Shown: positions 27,760 through 36,804 of the stretch, piece by piece
Numbering within the stretch: the stretch's first letter is position 1
How the letters are laid out: every line of letters starts with the position of its first letter
Assembly (NCBI RefSeq): GCF_000146065.2
Contig: NC_020449.1
Span: 558,001-622,000 of the forward strand
Length of the DNA stretch: 64,000 nucleotides
Direction of reading: 5' to 3'
DNA from: Candidatus Cloacimonas acidaminovorans str. Evry
GTDB taxonomy: Bacteria; Cloacimonadota; Cloacimonadia; Cloacimonadales; Cloacimonadaceae
Made by a program: the position numbers and the translations under genes
The notes under the pieces: generated by a model
The model's input: only the letters and a program-made list of their open reading frames with translations
Told to the model about the DNA's origin: nothing
Databases searched by the model: none

Positions 27760-29187
27760 ATGTTATCTAATAAGTCCTTAATACTTATATGTCTATTAAT
27801 TGTTGCTTCGGCACTTTCTGCCTGGAGCATAACCGATACCTATTTCGGCAATCCTTTTTCCACTTTTGATGCCCGCAGTTTTGCTATGGGCGGAGCCGGT
27901 TTATACAACAGTAAAGGTGTTTTCGGCATAGCGGATAATCCTGCTAATTTAACTTTGATGCGGAAAACCCTTGGTTTTTCCGTTAATACTTATCTGAATC
28001 GGAATGAGGATAATCGCAGTATTCCCTTGTATAATTCCTTTGATAACTATATAGACGATTCTGTGTATTCCTCTAATATCAATACCTTTGATAATTATGC
28101 TGTAGCTGGTTTTGTTGCTCATCGTTTTAATAAGTGGGGCGTGGGTTTAGGGGCATATTATAAACCCGTTTCCAGTTTTGATGCCGATTATAGAGAAGAA
28201 GTTCGGAATAATCGCAATACCGATAATGATGTTTATCCGGAAAAGATTGCCTTAAACAAAATAGAAAGTGAGGGTTCCCTGAATAAAACAGCTTTTGTAA
28301 CCTCCTTTGCTTATAGCTTAAGCGATTATGTTGATCTGAATTTAGGTTTTGAATATGCTTTGCTGAACGGTGATGTAAACAGAGAGAAAACTATCCGTTG
28401 GACCGATTGGGCTATCAGTCAAGTAGGAGAATATCATCTTCCGGAATTAACTGAAATTGATGATTATGAACTAAGCGGCGATCAATTCAAAATAGGTGCA
28501 TCCGCTCTTTTAGGAAAGCGAGTTGGATTAGCTGCTACTTTTACTCCGGGAACTGCTTTAGACAGGAAGGGAACTTATTATTACAAAAGGGATGCTTATC
28601 TTAACACTGCTGTGGATAGTATCAATACTGATATCAAAGAGGATTATAAACTTCCCACTCAAATTCGTTTTGGTTTTGTATACACTCCTCGCAATGTGGT
28701 CCGCACTGAATTCAATATGGATATTGAATATGTTATTTGTAGTGAGATTAATAAACGCTATGATGATGTAATGAATTTCTATGCCGGAGTGGAACATCAG
28801 GTAGTCAACTTTTTGCCTTTACGCCTGGGTTTTCAGGCAGTAAATAACTGGTATTTTACTACCGAAGAAAGCACGGATGAAAATAACAATCCTATTACTT
28901 TATATCACACCAGCAAAATATTAACCCCTATGGTTACCGGTGGCAGCAGTATTCAAGTGATGGATAACTTGAAAATTGATCTCGGTTTCGGTTATACCTG
29001 GCGTGAATATGAAGCAGTGGATATGTTTGGCGATGCTTATTATAATGATAAACAATATACCGGTTCATCCAGTTATGCCTTATGGCCCAATTCCCATATA
29101 ACCCTGAAAAATCGTGGTTGGGAAAATCCTGATAAAATTCGGGAAAACAATATTTCCCTGAATGCCGGACTTAATTTTACCTGGTAA
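27760..29187 (+). CDS. PorV/FadL-like outer-membrane beta-barrel protein
   Basis: A 475-residue exported protein. Residues 1-22 are a signal peptide. After it, FDARSFAMGGAGLYNSKGVF and GIADNPANLTLM match the 'ARSxAMGGA...NPA' N-terminal signature of the PorV/UPF0164 and FadL barrel families. The remainder is strand-rich and ends SLNAGLNFTW with a terminal aromatic residue, typical of barrel insertion. GGAGG lies directly upstream. In type IX secretion PorV shuttles cargo after sorting-tail recognition; because the window also holds a sorting-tail protein, a secretion role is possible. Such barrels are multicopy in these bacteria, so a different role is equally open. Confidence 0.7.
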   Translation: MLSNKSLILICLLIVASALSAWSITDTYFGNPFSTFDARSFAMGGAGLYNSKGVFGIADNPANLTLMRKTLGFSVNTYLNRNEDNRSIPLYNSFDNYIDDSVYSSNINTFDNYAVAGFVAHRFNKWGVGLGAYYKPVSSFDADYREEVRNNRNTDNDVYPEKIALNKIESEGSLNKTAFVTSFAYSLSDYVDLNLGFEYALLNGDVNREKTIRWTDWAISQVGEYHLPELTEIDDYELSGDQFKIGASALLGKRVGLAATFTPGTALDRKGTYYYKRDAYLNTAVDSINTDIKEDYKLPTQIRFGFVYTPRNVVRTEFNMDIEYVICSEINKRYDDVMNFYAGVEHQVVNFLPLRLGFQAVNNWYFTTEESTDENNNPITLYHTSKILTPMVTGGSSIQVMDNLKIDLGFGYTWREYEAVDMFGDAYYNDKQYTGSSSYALWPNSHITLKNRGWENPDKIRENNISLNAGLNFTW

Positions 29188-29194
29188 AAAAACT

Positions 29195-30853
29195 ATGAAA
29201 CGGATAATATTATTCCTTACTACATTAGTTCTGCTTTGCACAATTGCCAAAGCGGAAGAACTGCGTTTAGACCTCATTTTTTCTAACGATATGCATGGTG
29301 GTATAGACCGTTCGGAAGCAACTTTTATCAATCCGGATTTTCCTCCACTTCTTGGAGGAGGAGGTTCTGCCGCTACTTTAATTAAGCACATTCGTTCTCT
29401 GGCAAATGACAGAAGAGATAATTTACTTTTGGATGCGGGTGATATTTTTCAAGGTCGTCCTGTAGGAACCATAACTAACGGAAAAGCGGTGGTTGAATTT
29501 ATGAATGCCATTGGCTACGATGCAATGACCATTGGCAATCACGAATATGATATTCCGGAAGAGAAATTGATAGAGACCTTGCAGTTAGCTCAATTTCCCA
29601 TTCTATCGTGTAATATTATAGATAAAAGAACAGGTGAAATTCCAAGCTATATCCAACCCTATATTGTGGTAGAGCGATTAGGGTTAAAAATCGGGATTTT
29701 GGGTTTTACTACAACTGATACGGAAAAGATGAGCTTTCCGGAAAACATTAAAAATGTTAAATTCCTTTCCGAAAAAGAAGCGATAGATAAATATGTAAAA
29801 ATCCTCCGTAATCAGGAAAAGGTGGATATTGTTATTGTCCTGGGGCATGCCGGTTTACCTTATGATATTGTTCCTACCTATCTTACCCGTTATGATGCTC
29901 AAGGAAATCCTTTATACAATGAAAGATATGCTGTTTGGGGATATGATGCTCAAGAAATAGCGCGCGAAGTTGAAGGCATAGATATTTTCATTGGCGGACA
30001 TATGCATAAGGGAATTCCTACCCCCTGGATAGACCCTTACACACATACAATGGTTATTCAAGGTTATGCTTACGGTTCCAATCTGGGATGGATAACCTTA
30101 AAAATAGATCCTGAAACAAAAACTGTAACCGGTTATGAAGTTCCTGCCATTCGTGAAGGCAGTATGGTTACCCTTTTTGAGGATGAATTTATTCCCGATG
30201 AAGAAATTGGAGAAATGATTGCTGAACAGGTTGCTATAGCAGAAGAAGGAATGGACGAAGTTGTGGGTTATGCAGGTGTTTATCTTTCCCGCACTAATGT
30301 AGATGCTCAATCCTTAATTGGAAATACCATTGTAGATGCTATGCGTACTGAAGTTGGTGCCGATTTTGCCTTTCTAAATTTGGGAGGAGTGCGTGCCGAT
30401 ATTAAAGCAGGTCCTGTTACCTATAGAGATATTTTTCAAGTGATGCCTTTTGATAATATGATAGTTTCTTTTCGTTGTAACGGTGAATTTTTACGCCGGA
30501 TAATTGAAACCCGAGTTGAGGGCTCAAGACATGGCTTAATTATCTCCGGAGGCAAAATTGTCTATTCCAAAAAGCGGGAAAATTTTGACCGTGTAACTCA
30601 TTTTGAAATTGGAGGAGAACCCTGGAACCCTAATAAAATTTATACTGTTGCTACTACAGATTTTATTATGCAAGGTAATGCAGGTTTAACTATGCTGATT
30701 CAAGTGCCTCAAGAAGATATTATCTATCACCAAATCAATTTACGGGATGCAATTGTGCACTATTTTCAGAAAAATAGCCCAATTATGACGAAAATAGATG
30801 ATCGCTGGGTGCGCAGAGATAATGCTAAACCTTCAGCAGAAATGCTCCAATAG
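29195..30853 (+). CDS. Periplasmic 5'-nucleotidase / UshA-like metallophosphoesterase
   Basis: Expected to remove phosphate from extracellular nucleotides or related esters. The 552-residue protein has a signal peptide (residues 1-20, ending IAKA). The N-terminal metallophosphoesterase motifs are in order: FSNDMHGG, LLDAGDIFQG, GNHEYD, LGHAGLPYD and GGHMHKG. The C-terminal 5'-nucleotidase domain has NLGGVRADIKAGPVTYRD and MPFDNMIV. Length is normal. ATG at 29195 is chosen because it begins the signal peptide and follows the previous stop by only seven bases; an in-frame start 11 codons upstream would disrupt the signal. It is the last gene of the HHH/barrel/PorV-like operon. Confidence 0.88.
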   Translation: MKRIILFLTTLVLLCTIAKAEELRLDLIFSNDMHGGIDRSEATFINPDFPPLLGGGGSAATLIKHIRSLANDRRDNLLLDAGDIFQGRPVGTITNGKAVVEFMNAIGYDAMTIGNHEYDIPEEKLIETLQLAQFPILSCNIIDKRTGEIPSYIQPYIVVERLGLKIGILGFTTTDTEKMSFPENIKNVKFLSEKEAIDKYVKILRNQEKVDIVIVLGHAGLPYDIVPTYLTRYDAQGNPLYNERYAVWGYDAQEIAREVEGIDIFIGGHMHKGIPTPWIDPYTHTMVIQGYAYGSNLGWITLKIDPETKTVTGYEVPAIREGSMVTLFEDEFIPDEEIGEMIAEQVAIAEEGMDEVVGYAGVYLSRTNVDAQSLIGNTIVDAMRTEVGADFAFLNLGGVRADIKAGPVTYRDIFQVMPFDNMIVSFRCNGEFLRRIIETRVEGSRHGLIISGGKIVYSKKRENFDRVTHFEIGGEPWNPNKIYTVATTDFIMQGNAGLTMLIQVPQEDIIYHQINLRDAIVHYFQKNSPIMTKIDDRWVRRDNAKPSAEMLQ

Positions 30854-31234
30854 TTATTTCACGCAGATTTCGCGGATTACTCAGATTTCGCAGATTTTCA
30901 AAGTAAAGAGAAGAAAAAGTTAATTAAATTAGAAGTTAGTGTCGTGTAGCTGGGGGACATGGTTCCTCCACAGAAAGTGGAAAGGTGAAAAAGTGAAACC
31001 TGGAATGAACAGTGAAAAAACAACGCTGAGCTTCAACGAGCTCCGACTACATTTCAGTCAGGAGTCATCATCCCTGAAATAACTTTTCAGCTTATCTCAA
31101 ATTTGTTTAGCGCTGAGGACTTATGACGGCAAATTTTTTCAATGAAGGATTTTAGAATTTGATTTAGCAGGTAAGAGTATAAGTTTAAGCTGGTTACACA
31201 TTATATTCATTCTTCATTCTTTATTGGAGTTTAT
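30854..31234. repeat. Intergenic repeat region
   Basis: No gene is visible. 30858-30898 carries the CGCAGATT-type repeat (CACGCAGATTTCGCGGATTA). About 31025-31052 is a copy of the hairpin-prone repeat also found at 18210. About 31058-31140 is an inverted, diverged copy of the tail of the 200-230-bp dispersed repeat found at 39090 and 51825 (AGTCAGGAGTCATCAT, then GCGCTGAGGACTTATGAC). The last 35 bases are the leader of the GNAT gene, including TTGGAG. Confidence 0.6.
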
Positions 31235-34200
31235 ATGTCCCCTATAACAATAGTTGAATATCATCCTTCCTATGCCAAAGCCATAGCTGAAATGTGGAAT
31301 AACAGCAGTGAGGGTTGGAACGGCAGAGTTTTTAACAGCACGGAAGAAAAGGTCTTACAACAGGAATCCGGCACCAAATATCTGAATTTGTATCTGGCAG
31401 TAGAAAATGAAAAAGTTATCGGTTATGCAAAATTAACCCGCTATGTAGAAGAAAAAGGAGTTGCCTATATTGAAATGCTCTCCGTTTTGCCTTCGTATCA
31501 CGGAAAAGGTATAGGTAAAGAATTAGTCCAAAAATGTGTGTTGAGAGCTACGGAACTGGGTTATGAACGCATTGATTTATTCACCTGGTCTGCCAATTTA
31601 AAAGCTGTTCCTCTTTATAAAAAATGCGGCTTTTTCTGGGAAAGAATGGAAACTCAGGTAACACATCTGCTGAATTTTCTTCCCGGTTTGCTCAATAATG
31701 AATTGCTAAAATCATATTGGAATTATTTTCACTGGTATAATGACCTGAAAAGAGAATTGAATATAGAGCCGGATGGCAGAACTGACAATGGCTTTGATTT
31801 CTATGATTATCTTTGGGAGAAGGATGGTAAACGGTTAGAAGTTACTTTTGAGCGTTTCGGTAGAGGGATTGTTTTTATGAAGACCCCGGACTTTTCTATA
31901 AAAGTAGATATCCCAAATGCCAAACCGGTTTTTGGCTTAACTTATCCTGTGCATTACACTTTGGAAAATTATCAGGAAAGACCGATTACTATTTCTCTGC
32001 AAAGTGAAAATGACCCTCTGGTGGAATATAATTATCAGCAGAACATTGTGTTAGCGGAAAAAGCAGAATTGGATGCCACTTTTTACCTGAAACCCTTAGA
32101 GCGGCAATTAACGGAATGGGAAAAATGTCCTTCTGTTAATACCCGTATCTGTATTGAAGGCAAAGATATAACCTTTAGAACCGGTATAAAAGTGCAATTT
32201 CCCTTAACGGTTGAATTGCGTACCCGGGACAGTGTTTTTCTTCCTGAGCATAATTATAAGATGTTCTTGAATGTCCACAATCATTTTCCGGTAACCTGTT
32301 TTTATCATCTTGAATTTCCTGCTGATGAGCGTTTACAGCTTAGCCAAAGTAAGTTTGACCTTGTTTTAAATGCTAATCAGAAAAGCTTTTTAGAGCTTGA
32401 TTTTTCCCTTAACAAGGGCTTAATTTATAATCCGCATTTCCAGATTACAGCCAAACCTGAAAGTGGAAAGGAAATGCAATTTACCACCAGTTGCTATTCT
32501 TGCTTTCAAATGTTGGGTGCCAAAGATGGAATTGATTCACCTGATTTTATACAACTTTTGAACGGAAACAATATCCTCTATATATCCAAAATCGGAGAAC
32601 ATAACTTTGCCACATTAGTAAACATAAGCACTGATGATTTATATTTTCCGGCACCTGAACCGGGAAAACCATATTCCTCAGAACTGAAAAGAGAGCTGCC
32701 TTATGAAACGGTTATTGAAAAAACGGAGGATGCCATTCAGGCAATTTTGAAGTTTCGTTCAACTGATTTCCCGGGTCTTGATTATGGAATCGTTTATCGT
32801 CTTTATGATAGTAGTTTAGTAGAATATTTTGTTACCGTTTATGCTCTACCTGAAACCGAAGCAGAAAGTTGGCTAAAAATAAGGTTTTATCCTTCCCAAT
32901 ACAACATTGGCTTTTCTTATAAAGGCAAATTATATCAGGTTGGGAATGATTTGCCGGATATTTATGAAAGTAATTTTCCTCAGGATGGCTTTGCTGAAAA
33001 CTGGATGTTTGTTCAAGGTGTAAATTATACTCAGTCACTTATCTGGCATCCCAATCTCACTATTAAACCGGAAAGATACTATTTCTATGGGGAGATTAAT
33101 CTTAGTGAACTGGTTAAAAGTGGAAAGAATACTTCCGCTCCGATTCGGCTCTATCAAAATGTTTTTCTTACTCCCTGGCAGGTTCGGGATCTTGCTTTGG
33201 GAAGAAAAGTTTCCGAAGTTATCTATCCTACCCTGAATTTAATTGCTAACCAGGGAAATCCCTTTTTTACTATACCCTGCCCTGTAGAAATAAGCCAAAT
33301 TCTGGATATTGAGCCAATGGGAGTTTACACTTTATTTTCCAGTTGTCTAAAGGATTCACCGCCCCAAGAAATGCAAAAAAATGAGATAGGGGAAAGGAAA
33401 TGTAGCTGGGAATTAAACAAAAAACCGCATAAACCCTGGGAATTGTTAACTTGCAAAAGCGAATTATACAACACCGTAATAGAACGCAAACAGCTTATTT
33501 TCTTTTCCGAGGGTGAAGTTAAAAATCAGGAAAAGGATAAATTGCTAATTGCTGATAATGGCTGTTTACAAATTACTGCTGCCAAAGATGCTCAAATCTC
33601 AGGCATTATCTCTTTGAAGTATGAAGGAATTGAATGGCTGGAAAACAGTTATCCGGATTATGCACCCAGATCAACTTTCAATCCTTTTACCGGAGGAATA
33701 ATTATAAAACCTTATGCTGTAGATGCTAATGTATTAAAATCAGAAAACCATCAAGCGGATTTTATTGCTCTTAAAGATAACTATGGAAATTGCTGGCAGG
33801 GACTAACTATTACGACCACAATAGATAAATTTGAACCGCTTAAGGGATATATTTACCGGCAGTATTATTTATTGAGACCAGGAGTTCCGGTTTTGGCTAT
33901 TTTTGCCGAAGTTGTTGCTTCCACAGGAACTGTCAGATATCATACTTTTAATTTTTATTTTCATCGGAAACATCAGCAGGGTGAAAAAGACGGCTTATTC
34001 TATATTCACCACGAAGATAACAGCTGGCAGAAAATTTATCAGACAAAAGTTATGTATGATATTAGTTTGGATTATAAAACCATAGCAATGCAGGTTGCTG
34101 ATAGCAATTACTTTCTGCAATTATTTAAGTTAAGAAGATTTTCTACCGGTTGGGTATATATGGACCCCTTTATAGCAATGTTAAGAACTTATATTTATAC

Positions 34201-34315
34201 CGAATTAGCTACTATAATGCCGACAAGAACAGAGCCAATATTTATAGTAATGTCCGATGAACTGTATCGGAAAGAATGGCTTAATCAGTTGCTGGATATT
34301 AGCTTTCCGGTTTAA
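31235..34315 (+). CDS. GNAT N-acetyltransferase fused to a long unknown beta-rich region
   Basis: A 1026-residue cytoplasmic protein. Residues about 4-145 are a GCN5-related N-acetyltransferase: ENEKVIGYAKLTRY, then IEMLSVLPSYHGKGIGKELV containing the acetyl-CoA-binding Q/RxxGxG/A-like loop (HGKGIG), and VPLYKKCGFFWERM. The remaining about 880 residues contain no motif I recognise. They look like successive beta-sandwich modules (for example VFLPEHNYKMFLNVHNHFPV, YHLEFPADERLQLS), and the C-terminal part resembles carbohydrate-active or galactose-mutarotase-type beta-rich proteins in style only. There is no signal peptide. TTGGAG precedes the ATG by six bases. It stands alone between repeat regions and converges on the HgdB-like gene. 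The acetyltransferase call is firm; substrate and C-terminal role are unknown. Confidence 0.75.
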   Translation: MSPITIVEYHPSYAKAIAEMWNNSSEGWNGRVFNSTEEKVLQQESGTKYLNLYLAVENEKVIGYAKLTRYVEEKGVAYIEMLSVLPSYHGKGIGKELVQKCVLRATELGYERIDLFTWSANLKAVPLYKKCGFFWERMETQVTHLLNFLPGLLNNELLKSYWNYFHWYNDLKRELNIEPDGRTDNGFDFYDYLWEKDGKRLEVTFERFGRGIVFMKTPDFSIKVDIPNAKPVFGLTYPVHYTLENYQERPITISLQSENDPLVEYNYQQNIVLAEKAELDATFYLKPLERQLTEWEKCPSVNTRICIEGKDITFRTGIKVQFPLTVELRTRDSVFLPEHNYKMFLNVHNHFPVTCFYHLEFPADERLQLSQSKFDLVLNANQKSFLELDFSLNKGLIYNPHFQITAKPESGKEMQFTTSCYSCFQMLGAKDGIDSPDFIQLLNGNNILYISKIGEHNFATLVNISTDDLYFPAPEPGKPYSSELKRELPYETVIEKTEDAIQAILKFRSTDFPGLDYGIVYRLYDSSLVEYFVTVYALPETEAESWLKIRFYPSQYNIGFSYKGKLYQVGNDLPDIYESNFPQDGFAENWMFVQGVNYTQSLIWHPNLTIKPERYYFYGEINLSELVKSGKNTSAPIRLYQNVFLTPWQVRDLALGRKVSEVIYPTLNLIANQGNPFFTIPCPVEISQILDIEPMGVYTLFSSCLKDSPPQEMQKNEIGERKCSWELNKKPHKPWELLTCKSELYNTVIERKQLIFFSEGEVKNQEKDKLLIADNGCLQITAAKDAQISGIISLKYEGIEWLENSYPDYAPRSTFNPFTGGIIIKPYAVDANVLKSENHQADFIALKDNYGNCWQGLTITTTIDKFEPLKGYIYRQYYLLRPGVPVLAIFAEVVASTGTVRYHTFNFYFHRKHQQGEKDGLFYIHHEDNSWQKIYQTKVMYDISLDYKTIAMQVADSNYFLQLFKLRRFSTGWVYMDPFIAMLRTYIYTELATIMPTRTEPIFIVMSDELYRKEWLNQLLDISFPV

Positions 34316-34375
34316 TTTCCTGTAGATAAGTTTTGTTAATAGGTAGGGGATTTCCAGGATTTTATTGTATACTAT

Positions 34376-34562
34376 TTTGAGGGTTGAGAGGGTTGAAAAA
34401 GTTGAGAAGGTTGAGAGGGTTTAGATGGTTTAAAAGGTTGAGAGGGTTTAGAAGGTTGAGAGGGTTTAGAAGGTTGAGAGAGTTTAGAAGGTTGAGAAGG
34501 TTTAAAAGGTTTAGAGGGTTTAAAAGGTTGAGGGGGTTTAAAAGGTTTAGATGGTTGAGATT
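34376..34562 (-). repeat. 9-bp tandem array, purine strand on +
   Basis: About 20 degenerate copies of GGTTGAGAG / GGTTTAGAA-type 9-mers. The reading frame through it gives only a Gly/Leu/Arg-rich artefact. Confidence 0.9.
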
Positions 34563-34577
34563 TGTTAATTACTTTAG

Positions 34578-34823
34578 AGCCCGTCAGGGCGATACAATTA
34601 TAGCGATGGGTGCGTAAGCCCCTCGTGAAATGTAAGCTCCGATTTCCTTTTTCCTTTTATCTTTCCCTTTTCCAAAAGCCCGTCAGGGCGACACAATTAT
34701 AGCGATGGGTGCGTAAGCCCCTCGTAAAATGTAAGCCCCGATTTCCTTTTTCCTTTTATATTTCCCTCTGCCAAAAGCCCGTCAGGGCGATACAATGATG
34801 TAGAAGGTGGCGTAAGCCCCTCG
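34578..34823 (-). repeat. 99-bp hairpin unit, three tandem copies, reverse orientation
   Basis: Units begin AGCCCGTCAGGGCGA at 34578, 34677 and 34776, a period of 99 bases. Each has a conserved about 50-base GC-rich part ending GTAAGCCCCTCG and a pyrimidine-rich spacer. Read on minus, the unit ends GCCCTGACGGGCTTTT, a short terminator-like hairpin. Confidence 0.9.
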
Positions 34824-34850
34824 TAAAATTCACGATTTAATCGGTGGGAT

Positions 34851-34960
34851 GTTTTGACTCACAATTTTCACCTGCCTTAAATGTCGCCTCACCCCACAAT
34901 CATTGTCACTTACAACTGCTTTACAACTGGTCTACAAACCTAAAAATTGTGAGTTAAAAC
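34851..34960. repeat. 110-bp inverted-repeat element, copy B
   Basis: Bounded by GTTTTGACTCACAATTTT (34851) and AAAAATTGTGAGTTAAAAC (ending 34960). The interior holds CACCTGCC next to the GACTC end and TCACTTACAAC / AACTGGT in the middle, as in copies C and E. Confidence 0.85.
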
Positions 34961-35091
34961 AAAAATTCGCCCCGAAGTCACTATTTATGAACAATTCCAA
35001 TCCAACCCTGCTGATCTGAAAAAATACATTCTTTCACGATTGTGTAATTTGAGGGGTTGGCGAAGCTCAGTAGCAAGTGTGCTTGCTTCTT

Positions 35092-35203
35092 GTTTTAACT
35101 CACAATCTTCACCTGCCTTCAATGTAACCACACTCCACATTCTTTTCTCACTTACAACCAATATGCAACTGGTTAATAAATCTGAGAAATTGTGATTCAA
35201 AAC
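35092..35203. repeat. 110-bp inverted-repeat element, copy C (swapped ends)
   Basis: 112 bases from GTTTTAACTCACAAT to ATTGTGATTCAAAAC. The interior has the orientation of copies B and E, but the outer repeat ends are exchanged: AACTC now lies beside CACCTGCC. The left flank 35025-35091 matches that of copy A. Confidence 0.8.
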
Positions 35204-35268
35204 AAAACTCACGGAATAAATATCATTCCCAAAAAAATCCCAAAATTATTTCAATAACAATCCGATAT

Positions 35269-35316
35269 GACTCCCATATCATTCCCATATCGCGATATGG
35301 GAATGATATGGGAATC
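35269..35316. repeat. 48-bp near-perfect palindrome
   Basis: A perfect 20-bp arm (CCCATATCATTCCCATATCG, 35273-35292) is followed directly by its reverse complement (35293-35312). The palindrome extends to 35269-35316 with one mismatched pair. There is no spacer, so it can form a cruciform or RNA hairpin. It sits near the middle of the mirrored repeat field. Confidence 0.95.
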
Positions 35317-35371
35317 TCATCCACTGGATAACGCAAAAAAGCAGGAATTCATACATAACTATTTTGTTTCT

Positions 35372-35483
35372 ATTTTAACTCACAATTTTTCGGTTTGGAG
35401 ACCAATAAAAACTGCGGTTGTATGTTAAAAATGAATGCAGGGTGTGGGAATATTGAAGGCAGGTGAAAATTGTAAGTCAAAAC
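35372..35483. repeat. 110-bp inverted-repeat element, copy D (reverse orientation)
   Basis: 112 bases from ATTTTAACTCACAATTTTT to AAAATTGTAAGTCAAAAC. CACCTGCC (as GGCAGGTG) lies at the right end beside GACTT, so the copy is inverted relative to B, C and E. Confidence 0.8.
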
Positions 35484-35510
35484 CTCCCACTGTTTACATC
35501 GTGAATTTCC

Positions 35511-35660
35511 CAAGGGGCTTACGCCACCTTCTACATCCTTGTGTCGCCCTACGAGCTTTTGGCAGGGGAAAAGATAAAAGGAAATAGGAAATCAGGGCTT
35601 TCATTTTTCGAGGGGCTTACGCCACCATCGCTATCGTTGTGTCGCCCTCCGGGCTTTTTT
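35511..35660 (+). repeat. 99-bp hairpin unit, two forward copies
   Basis: Units begin at 35511 (AAGGGGCTTACGCCACC) and 35609 (CGAGGGGCTTACGCCACC), 98 bases apart. The second ends GCCCTCCGGGCTTTTTT, a convincing terminator-like hairpin reading +. Confidence 0.9.
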
Positions 35661-35662
35661 GA

Positions 35663-35783
35663 ATCTAAACCCTTTAAACCTTCTAAACCTTCTCAACCTT
35701 CTCAACCCTCTAAACCACCTAAACTCTCTCAACCCTCTAAACCTTCTCAACCCTCTCAAACCTCCATTATCTCTCAAAACCCT
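35663..35783 (+). repeat. 9-bp tandem array, pyrimidine strand on +
   Basis: About 13 degenerate 9-mers of the CTCTCAACC / TTCTAAACC type, mirroring the array at 34376. Confidence 0.9.
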
Positions 35784-35826
35784 TTAAATTCTAATCATCC
35801 TGTTCATCCAATACCTATTTATCAAT

Positions 35827-36804
35827 TTAACTATGCACTTCAAAAAAGCTTTCCAGTCGCAGCAAAGTTCTGGCATCTATTTCTTCAGGTTGGTCACCTT
35901 CCAAAGTTAAGAAAGGTAGGTCTATATGTTTTCTTAAGAGCAAGTTATCCAGTTGCAGATGGCAAAAGCTTTGTGTGTAACTAATTACTGCTTCTATTTG
36001 GCGTTTTTCCAGTTCTGGTTTAATATCCTGCAAACGGTCAAAAACGCTGTAGGGATAAGTATAAGCCAGGTATTGTTGAACTATATCAGTTAGCAGATAG
36101 GGCATAGAAAATTGGCGTTGCACTTCGTTAAAAAGGACATCCCCTCCCAATTCTATAATTGTTTCGTAAATATTTTTATAGATTGGAGGCACTCCTAAAT
36201 ATGCTAAACGCAGTTTTACAGGTAATGGGTCTCGTTTTTCTGCTACTGCTAAAAATGCATCCAATTCGCTTTCATAGTGGTCGGGATTACCCATAAAATC
36301 AGAAGAATTAACCAGCCAAAAATGATTCTCCAGTCCACTAACCCGGTGTTCTTTCCAAGTCCATTCGTCCAAGATAATAAGCTTACGGCGAATTTCATCC
36401 AGGCGGTTTTTTGCTTTTAATGTCTCTTTGCGGGAAACACCGAAATAATCTTCCAGCCGGGAAATTTCCTTATTCAGGTCTGCATAATTTTTATCTGCCG
36501 GAAAAGAAAAACGGTATACCGGAAGATGCTCTTCGGTAAACATATCCAAAAGCGAATTGCTGTTGGAACAATCCCCTTCCACAATACCGATAATCAAATC
36601 CAACTGAGAAGAAAGAGCCGCTATATAGTTTCCTTTAATCCAGCTGCAAAGGGTTCTGGGAAAACCTTTCAGTTCGGCATTTTGCACTTTTACCGAAGAA
36701 TCACTAATGATAAAAACATTATTTAAATCAACAGGAATATGTCCTGCCGCAAAAATAACTTCCACCGGAAAAGAAGTAGTAAAGCCAATGCGTTTAGGAA
36801 TCAT
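35827..36804 (-). CDS. 2-hydroxyacyl-CoA dehydratase D-component-like (HgdB/YjiM family) protein
   Basis: A 325-residue protein. The N-terminus (RIGFTTSFPVEVIFAAGHIPVDL) and Cys-containing motifs match the HgdB/BcrB/YjiM family, whose members bind a [4Fe-4S] cluster and take part in radical dehydration of 2-hydroxyacyl-CoA or related reductions. The motifs are RTLCSWIKG near residue 53, VEGDCSNSNSL near 78, and SFCHLQLDNLLL with LTLEGDQP near the end. The family length is usually 370-430, so this copy is somewhat short. No partner alpha subunit or BadF-type activator ATPase is adjacent, so it may be a stand-alone family member of unknown substrate. Its start lies within the end of the ABC-F gene (11-base overlap), so the two are co-transcribed. 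Confidence 0.75.
   Translation of the reverse strand: MIPKRIGFTTSFPVEVIFAAGHIPVDLNNVFIISDSSVKVQNAELKGFPRTLCSWIKGNYIAALSSQLDLIIGIVEGDCSNSNSLLDMFTEEHLPVYRFSFPADKNYADLNKEISRLEDYFGVSRKETLKAKNRLDEIRRKLIILDEWTWKEHRVSGLENHFWLVNSSDFMGNPDHYESELDAFLAVAEKRDPLPVKLRLAYLGVPPIYKNIYETIIELGGDVLFNEVQRQFSMPYLLTDIVQQYLAYTYPYSVFDRLQDIKPELEKRQIEAVISYTQSFCHLQLDNLLLRKHIDLPFLTLEGDQPEEIDARTLLRLESFFEVHS

Larger units (their letters stand above)
34316..35826. other. 1.5-kb mirrored repeat field between convergent genes
   Basis: No gene. From left to right: a reverse 9-bp array, three reverse 99-bp units, a linker AAATTCACGAT, 110-bp element B, element C, a 48-bp palindrome, element D (inverted), the same linker inverted, two forward 99-bp units and a forward 9-bp array. 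Both halves carry the same parts in mirror order around the palindrome. Confidence 0.85.

Noticed and set aside
34384-34617. Arg/Leu/Gly-rich 77-codon frame
   Set aside because: Reading of a reverse 9-bp array; no start signal and no conservation of sense.
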